In this document: piece after piece, positions 57,420-64,000 of the stretch | Position numbering within the stretch: position 1 is the first letter of the stretch | Layout of the letters: each line of letters opens with the position of its first letter | Notes under the pieces: model-generated | Seen by the model: only the letters and a program-made list of their open reading frames with translations | Database searches by the model: none | Told to the model about the DNA's origin: nothing | Position numbers and translations under genes: made by a program | From: Spirodela intermedia | Taxonomy: Eukaryota > Streptophyta > Magnoliopsida > Alismatales > Araceae | Length of the DNA stretch: 64,000 bases | NCBI GenBank assembly: GCA_902729315.2 | Contig: LR746279.1 | Coordinates: 5,001-69,000 of the forward strand | Direction: 5' to 3'

Positions 57420-57760
57420 GAAGAAAGATGAGCAAGAAAAAGGAAGTGATGAGTGTGTGCTTGAAAAAAGGATTGGAATATGGACCTAAAAGCTCTTCAA
57501 TTCTTGATTTTGAGGACGATATTCACATAATTGTCAACACTTAAGGAGATAGTAATCAAAAGAGTCTTCAATTTATTGGGGGATTAACACAATCTTGATA
57601 TATTGCTAAGGGACTAGCAATGTTTAATTAGGCGGTTGTGATAATTTCTTGAATTATCATGTTAAAAGAGTGATATGATTAATGATTAAAGTCTAAAAAA
57701 GATAGGAATTTGATAATTATATATTAACACATATATTTTCACACTCTAGTTTATGAATTA
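57420..57760 (+). mobile_element. Relic of a gypsy 3' end: polypurine tract and LTR start
   Basis: ATTGCTAAGGGACTAGCAAT, then TTAATTAGGCGGTTG and TGATAATTTCTTGAATTATC at about 57638 parallel the gypsy 3' end at 23623-23685 (CCATTGCTAAGGAACTAGC, GTTGGGGGGTG, TGATAAGTCTTC). It is a diverged relative. An LTR end might lie near 58405, where ATGGCGACTTAGGAG looks like a decayed primer site, but that is weak. Confidence 0.5.
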
Positions 57761-59928
57761 TATCATTTTCTTTTTTTCTATAGGAATGTGAGAGTCAAGA
57801 TAAATGACAAGGGAGACATCAATTTATTATTATGATACAAGAGTATGAGAGGAATTTATAACCATGATGCACAGCCAAGGGAACATAGTTTCTCTCTAAT
57901 CCTCTCATTTCATCATAGACATTTATACAAGAAGAGGATCAACTGAAAACACCCCTATGTGAGGTTACCATTCTCTCCCCACATCCATCAGAATGAGAGG
58001 GAGAAATTATTTTTGTTTTGTTCTTTTGACTTTTATGTAACTGAATCTCTTTTATCCTAGTTAATTTAATTTTAATTTCATGAAACTCTATTTCCCTTTA
58101 TCTTATCAATTTCAAATAGTCAAAGTCATTGAAGGAAGTGGGAAATCATCCCCACTAGCCATTCGTAATTTTTTTACAAGGTGGCTCGCTGAACCTTAAG
58201 AGAAATCTTCCTTTCAACATGCATTGAAATTTTTTATTCATAACTACTGAGTTTCAGAAAGTAAACAAATCAGAATATGATCATTAATTAATATTATATC
58301 AATTAATTCAAGACTCTCATTGTGTTCAAATTGATTTTATACTAATTTCTCATGAGATTATTCCTACGAAAATCAGTTTATAAATTTAAACTTGACGATC
58401 TTAATAATGGCGACTTAGGAGTGATCAACTATCAATTGAAAATCTTTTTCCCTCAAGTGGGTCGTGGCCAAATTGCCTACTTTCAAAAGGTTGTCTTTTT
58501 TTTAACTACTACCTTATGAATATTTTTCATTGGATGATAAAAGCTTTAATATAATTCATGAAATGCTTTAAGCAAGGGTATTTTATAATTAGTTATAATA
58601 TTTGTCTTTTGAGTTTTTGGTAGGGGGACAAAATTGAAACAAATTATTTTAGTCCTACTACTTTTGGTTATGCAATGAATCAAATTATTAGAGATCTTAT
58701 TTACAACCTCAAGTTGATCTAAAAGTACTTACTACACATAGTAATGATTTTGGAATTCTTGTCTAACCGGATCTAAGTTCACCAATGGCACAACCCATAA
58801 GAAGAAGAAGTTGTCTGCAACTAGCTCACAAATTCATTCAGTCTTCTGTTAGTTGATGTATCCCCATGAGAACATGGGCTCAATGCTCAAGGCTTGGGGG
58901 CTTTGACATTCCTACAAAATGCTTAAAAAATGAGAACAAGCTAGTCCCCAATCACACGTGGTTCAACAGCCACTATGGCCGCCGCTCCACTGAAGACAAT
59001 CCAAGAGAAAAAGGAAAAATAGCTTAAGCCCTTAACTTCCTAAACCCTTGACTCAACATTTTTAACCTTAAATAAGAAATCCCTAAGATCCTAAGCCCTA
59101 AACCGTAAGTTTTTATGATTTCAAGCCCTAAATCCTCAAACGCGTAAGTCCTAACCCCTAATGTGATCCAATTAACTACTTTTCACCATCTTCCATCTTA
59201 CTCCTTTAACTTGATCAGATTGTCGTGATCTAGCACTGATCACTTTTTATCATTTATTTTGTAGCTTTCATCATTTCCTCATAAATTAGTCTATCACTCT
59301 ACATTTATACTCCTTCCCACTATTACCTGATTTCTTATTGTGATCCAATAGTAGTTATCTCTTCCTTTCTTCTATGCTGAATTCCTCTCAGTGCTCCTTA
59401 TCTACTCACTCTATTTGTCCCTTATTTTTCTAGTTCTGTCCCTATTGGTCTGTCAATCTACTTTCCCTACATGCTCCATCTCCTCCTTATTACTTGGGTT
59501 CTTTAAAGCCTTCAATAATTAGTTCTCTCTCCAACCTACTTTCCTACTCATATGCTTTGTTGCTTGCTTTCTCATTATTTTTCTTCATTTCTTTTCTCCA
59601 CCTCTTATTCCTATTTCTTTTTCTAAGTTTTCCGTTTTGACCCACCTAGATTTATTTGTCCTCACTCTCTATCTCCTAGCTTTTCAATCCCTTAGCCCAA
59701 ACCCAAACCCCTTCTACCTCAAATCTCATTGCTACCAACCCCACCCCCGTCACTTTCCCTACCTCTCGCTTAGCGGCAAGTCCCGTCGTTTCCTCAGATG
59801 GGCTGCGCCTGTCCAGGCTATGGGCCAATTCTCAATTACGAAAAATCTTTTCTCGCCCTGGTACAATACTCCTAAGATCTATTAGATAATGAGCCATTCA
59901 TTCATCGCCATCTGGCCCTAAGGTAGGA
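57761..59928. other. AT-rich intergenic DNA upstream of the transporter gene
   Basis: No coding or RNA gene seen. 59034-59162 holds scattered telomere-like words (CCCTAAACCGTAAG, AGCCCTAAATCCTC, CCTAACCCCTAATG). From about 59160 the plus strand is pyrimidine-rich. Confidence 0.5.
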
Positions 59929-59946
59929 CCCCCCCCCCCCCCCCCC
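59929..59946 (+). repeat. Run of 18 C
   Basis: An uninterrupted C18 tract about 775 bases upstream of the transporter ATG. Such runs are unstable and prone to read errors. Confidence 0.9.
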
Positions 59947-59949
59947 ATA

Positions 59950-60719
59950 TCATTTCCTATCCTCCGCTGCCCGTTGACTTTTCATCTGCTATCCATCTGC
60001 GCCACCGTCTCTTTGATCTTGAACCTGAACGCTTTGACCAGGTTAATCTTTTTTTGTTCCAATTGGGTGATCGACGAGAGATCTCTTGAAGGTCATTTCT
60101 CTTTTTCCCTACGTTCCTTTTCCTCGCGATAGCCGCACCACAGATTAAGGGAGCGAGGGGGAAGAAGGTGAAAAGCCTGCAAGTACAACGGGGTCTATTT
60201 CCAGGTGTCTCCCACCTCCGGCGGCTGCTGCCTCCCTCTTACAGGTCTTTCCTCACCCATGGCTCAGCTGCGGGAGGTGGGAGAGATCTAGCGTTGGGCA
60301 GCGGTAAGACAATAGCCACAGGCCGCTTCTCATCTAGGTACAGAACCTCCTCGTCCGTCTAAGGTCAGCACTTCCCCCTACGAGCAGTGGAACCTTTCCG
60401 AAGGCGTACGTTTTCTTTCTTGCTTAATACCCAAGGCCCCTTATACTGTTGTTGTTGGCTGCCCTGCCTGTTGTTGTTGTCGTCGCTACAAACCCGTCTT
60501 TCTCTACAGCATCATCGTGATCTCTTTTCGGGAGATCGGATTGCTTTAAATGACTCGTTTCTTCTTCTCGTCTCATTTCCGAGTAATGAGATTTTTGAGC
60601 CTTAACTCGAAAAGATTCGTCCAAGTTTCTGTGCGGCTGTCCTTTACCCTACTACGGAGCGGAACCTGCGCCGTTCTTTGATGTTTCATGCGACATTTCT
60701 CTTTGATTGGTTCTTGCAG
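59950..60719 (+). promoter_or_regulatory. Promoter and 5' UTR region of the transporter gene, with 5' UTR intron
   Basis: The stretch ends TTCTTGCAG directly against the ATG at 60720, a clear 3' splice site preceded by a pyrimidine tract, so an intron most likely ends at the start codon. Candidate donors are CG|GTAAGA (60304) and AG|GTACAG (60338); I cannot choose between them. No convincing TATA box was found. Open frames here (60168-60362, 60387-60605) are not supported by any motif. Confidence 0.5.
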
Positions 60720-62926
60720 ATGTCGAATGGGAGCCGAACGTATACTGTGGATGAGGTGCTCATGTCTTCTGGGTTTGGCAAATTCCACGTCCTGGTGCTC
60801 GCATACGCCGGCATGGGCTGGGTTTCCGAAGCAATGGAGATGATGCTGCTATCTTTTGTTGGCCCATCTGTTCGGTCGGAGTGGCGACTATCCTCACATG
60901 AGGAGAGCCTGATCACAAGCGTCGTATTCGTCGGTATGCTGGGTGGAGCATACACATGGGGCGTTATTTCAGACATTCACGGTCGAAGGAAAGTTTCAAC
61001 CCTTTCTCAAAAAATCCGTAAAATTTTATTTGTATCTTTCTTTAGACCTGGAGGAACTGTGTTATTTGTGCTTCGCAAGAGCAGCCGACTGTGGTTTTTT
61101 ATTTTTTTCTGCTCAACCGTAACTAAAATGATACCTACGTACCCTAGCATTTTTTTTTCCTTTAATGATACCAAGAGGTTACTGAAAAGCTTTGCTCATA
61201 TGACTTTGTGCTTGACATGACGTTTACTCGCGGACATCAGTGGGTTGGCTTCAATTCACAGCCAATGCAATCAGAATCTCTTCGTTATCGTTTCTCTGAA
61301 TTTAACATCTTTTGCTGCAATCGGGAAGGGTGTGCAGATTGTAATCAAGCCTCAAAAACTTGCCCAACACAGCATTTAAGCAAACCGAATGCATGAAAAT
61401 TGCATCAGAGAAAAATTCCTTCACCAGCTGAACGCAAGGAAAATGCAATCGGCAAAAGTTATCTTACCAGACAGGATCAAAAATGCAATCGGCAGATAGG
61501 CCTGGCTATCCATAGTTATCGATCAGTATTTATGAAGTCCGATGACACTTTGTCCAAAGACCCATGGTCTGACATCTTGTAACTTTGCCCAACTGGTCTA
61601 TAAATCTTCTGTCTATTAATAGTCTTTATTTTGCATGGCAATGCGACCAAATGATTCCATTGATCAGCTTACATTGTGCAGTTGATCATATCCCATTCAC
61701 AGTTTTCACTTCTCATGGTACGAAAAGAACAAATAAATGTCCAGGGTTCAACTTTAGAGGAGAGCAATGACTGCACGCATGCTTTTTTATTGGCCTCTTC
61801 TTTTAGATATAACATTATTTTACTTCTGCCAGCTGGAGAGCGACTCAACAGCTCCTGGTCATCCGTTCTTTTCTGGCAAACAGAAAAATAGTGACGAAAC
61901 AACCCGTTTTGAAGCAAACAGAATACGAAAAAAATGTACACCTTCTAATATACATGGAAAATAATATGATAAATCGGGGCATAATCCCAGACAAGGATTT
62001 TCGTGTGAAGGCTTTGGGATCAGTTTAATCAACTGCACCATTAGGGAGTTCTGTGAGCCCTGTAATATTAGCTGCAGTAGCCCAATCGTCTTAAACTACT
62101 CAGCCTCTACTGGAACGACCTGCAACAAGTCCCCCAACTACCACTTGACGTTGTGATAACCATCCCTCATCCGCTGACCTCTTCCAATTCTGAATCTCAG
62201 CCATCATGCAGTACTACTTTCTAAAATGTAAATGCCAATAATCCCCAGCAGCCACCAACAATGATCGCCCAGGCCTACAGCTTATAGTCTCCACTGTCCT
62301 CCACCAGCAACTGCAATACTGAACCTTGGCTGCATCTAACACTGTTCAGCTGTTGTGTGCCTAAGGAGAACTGCTCTCTATATCGAGTGAGATCTAGAGA
62401 ACTTGAACCCGCACACAACCTCATATTTCCAATTTGGGACAAGTCTCATACCACAGAAACTTCCCACCCCAAAGTCCTGGGGTTATATACATCTGAGCGA
62501 CAGAAGAATCACTCTCAAGTATTGTGCAGAGCTGAGAACCGAGTCTTGTGATTTGGGGCTCATCATATTTTGCTCTACATTTATAGTCAGCGCAATGCAA
62601 CTTCTCTTGCTTTTTATGTTTTACATGCTCTATTAAATATGGCGCATGTGTTTGATCTTGACAAAAATCCATGTGTTTGATAATGCAGGAAAGGGTTCCT
62701 CTTTACGGCAATAGTCACCAGTACTGCTGGTTTTCTTAGTGCATTCGCCCCGAATTATTTTTCACTCATTGTTCTCCGCTTTTTGGTTGGTATCGGTTTG
62801 GGAGGCGGACCAGTGCTCCTGACATGGTTTCTAGAATTCGTTCCTGCTCCAAGAAGAGGATTTTGGTTGTGCATTTTCTCAGGTTTCTGGACTTTTGGCA
62901 CAATTTTGGAAGCTTCCATTGCTTGG
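60720..62926 (+). CDS. OCT7: Organic cation/carnitine transporter 7-like (NiaP-type MFS transporter), exons 1-2
   Basis: Exon 1 is 60720-60988, exon 2 is 62689-62926; together 169 codons, and the gene continues beyond the window. The ATG at 60720 begins [20 protein letters not shown]. Residues 22-50 form the first membrane segment ([20 protein letters not shown]), residues 64-85 the second, ending in the MFS loop motif [11 protein letters not shown]. Exon 2 holds segments 3-5 with [20 protein letters not shown] and FVPAPRRG. This matches plant OCT7/NiaP proteins, plasma-membrane type sugar-transporter-family carriers linked to nicotinate or its conjugates; substrate is not shown by the sequence. 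Exon 2 ends at a good donor (TGG|GTACGT). The donor of exon 1 is not canonical: the frame-keeping join needs AG|GAAAG. Confidence 0.85.
60989..62688 (+). other. Intron 1 of the OCT7-like gene
   Basis: About 1.7 kb, ending in TAATGCAG. AT-rich with no recognisable insertion or gene. Its left border lacks GT in the frame-keeping position. Confidence 0.7.
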
Positions 62927-64000
62927 GTACGTCCACCACCAATCCAGCTTCCCAAAACTTATTCAGTAGGCATTAGCATGTGTTAAAATTCATTTATCTT
63001 TTTAGGGGATACGTCATACTTCTTTCTTGTGTCGGGTCTCGTACATGATCATGAGCAGAGGGAGGGGCTTCTTTTATTGGTGGTGATTGCTGTGATCAGG
63101 GGTGGGTCACGAAAGCCCCTACATCATTAAATGAATTCCATCATCGAATCTGTTCCCGAAAACTGCACAGTTCCCCTAAATAGGACGGCAAGTCGTCGTC
63201 AACGAAGGTTGAAGTCGGTTTTGCCACTTTGATGACAAAGCACTATTTCATTGCCTAGTGATGGTGGACACGTGAATGGCCTGGGTTGGTACGTATGTGA
63301 TGATATATGTAAAAGAATCAGATTATCCCACGTAAATACGATTGCCAGTCGCCCAAGTATTTTTAAACATATGTTTAACTTCTCATATTTGATGCAAGAT
63401 ATCATGGTATGTCCTCTCACGAGTGGACTTCCTTCTAATAGCTCTATCACATGGACAATACAAACTTTACAGGCAACAAAAGATGGAACCCTGGTGTTTT
63501 GGTAACATGTGAAGTAATTTGTTTGTTCCACTCGGAATCAATGAGCATTGAGTGGAGCCTTATATTTTAAAACACATGTTTTCCTTCTCTTATTCAGTGT
63601 GGGATGTTCTGCTGGCAACTTATATGACGATCCATTGACGAAACTAAGATCATGGGTATGCACACCAATGGAAAGGACGAAGCCATTTGTTGGCTTTAAA
63701 AAATGAGAATTTCCTTGTGTCCTACTTGGGCACTCTTATATAAGAAGTTACTCATCTAGATGACAGTTGATAGTAGCCAGTTGACAAATTCAGTTCCAAA
63801 CTTGTGGACAAGGAAATCCAGGCTAGTCAGCTTTTATTTAAGTATGTACCTCGTTGACTTGCACTCGGAGCTGTGTCAACTCATGATATCCTTAATGTGC
63901 ATATCGATAAGAAAACCATTTCTTGGTCTGAGAGCAGGGTAGGTACAAAGGTAATAGCACATTAGAGATGTAGGGATTAGAAACTGGGGAAACTATATAT
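62927..64000 (+). other. Intron 2 of the OCT7-like gene, running out of the window
   Basis: Starts GTACGTCC. I searched by eye for the next conserved block of the family (a WRWLL-type segment after LAWLVMP) and found none, so exon 3 is probably beyond 64000. Nothing else recognised. Confidence 0.55.

Noticed and set aside
60387-61396. Small ORFs next to and inside the transporter gene (60387-60605, 61208-61396)
   Set aside because: They lie in the 5' UTR region and intron 1 and show no recognisable motif.

Overview
This window is plant nuclear DNA, most likely from a flowering plant. The evidence is plant-type L1 LINEs with an APE-like endonuclease, reverse transcriptase, zf-RVT and RNase H, Ty3/gypsy elements with tRNA-Asp and tRNA-iMet primer sites, CCCTAAA telomere-type motifs, 5S-rRNA-derived repeats, and one intron-containing gene for a plant OCT7/NiaP-type transporter. 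I cannot name the species.

Layout. 1-16.15 kb holds two head-to-tail copies of one LINE family (called LINE-A here). A1 is cut by the window edge and A2 is complete at about 8.4 kb. 16.15-26.70 kb is a tandem block of six composite repeats. Each unit has a short CCCTAAA tract, a 5S-rRNA-like head, an array of tiny hairpins, a second 5S-like tail and an A-rich end. The third unit is split by a 7.57 kb gag-only Ty3/gypsy element (LTRs of 1640 bp, TSD GGCAC). 26.70-51.35 kb is a pile of copies and fragments of a second LINE family (LINE-B), rearranged into an inverted repeat around 35 kb. They are interrupted by a solo gypsy LTR (minus strand), a different 2.07 kb solo LTR with TSD CAAGA, an antisense 5'-truncated LINE-A 3' end with a 14 bp TSD, and further 5S-like pieces. 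51.35-59.9 kb is AT-rich intergenic DNA with decayed LTR and pol relics. 59.9-64 kb carries the only ordinary gene seen: the first two coding exons of an OCT7/NiaP-like major facilitator transporter, with the rest outside the window.

How it works together. Apart from the transporter, no gene here looks able to work unaided. LINE-A ORF1 is open in A1 as far as it can be seen, and the gypsy gag ORF is open, but every LINE ORF2 is broken. The relative order of events is readable from nesting: LINE-B copies and 5S-like units came first, the gypsy, solo-LTR and LINE-A 3' insertions came later. Three LINE-B ORF2 copies share the same amber stops and, between two of them, tracts with no differences, so DNA-level duplication or conversion, not only retrotransposition, shaped the region. 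The most unusual signal is the hairpin array of the 5S-like repeats, where the outer stem pair changes in a compensatory way (G-C, A-U, C-G) around GNRA-like loops. All homology statements are from reading the sequence; no database search was run.
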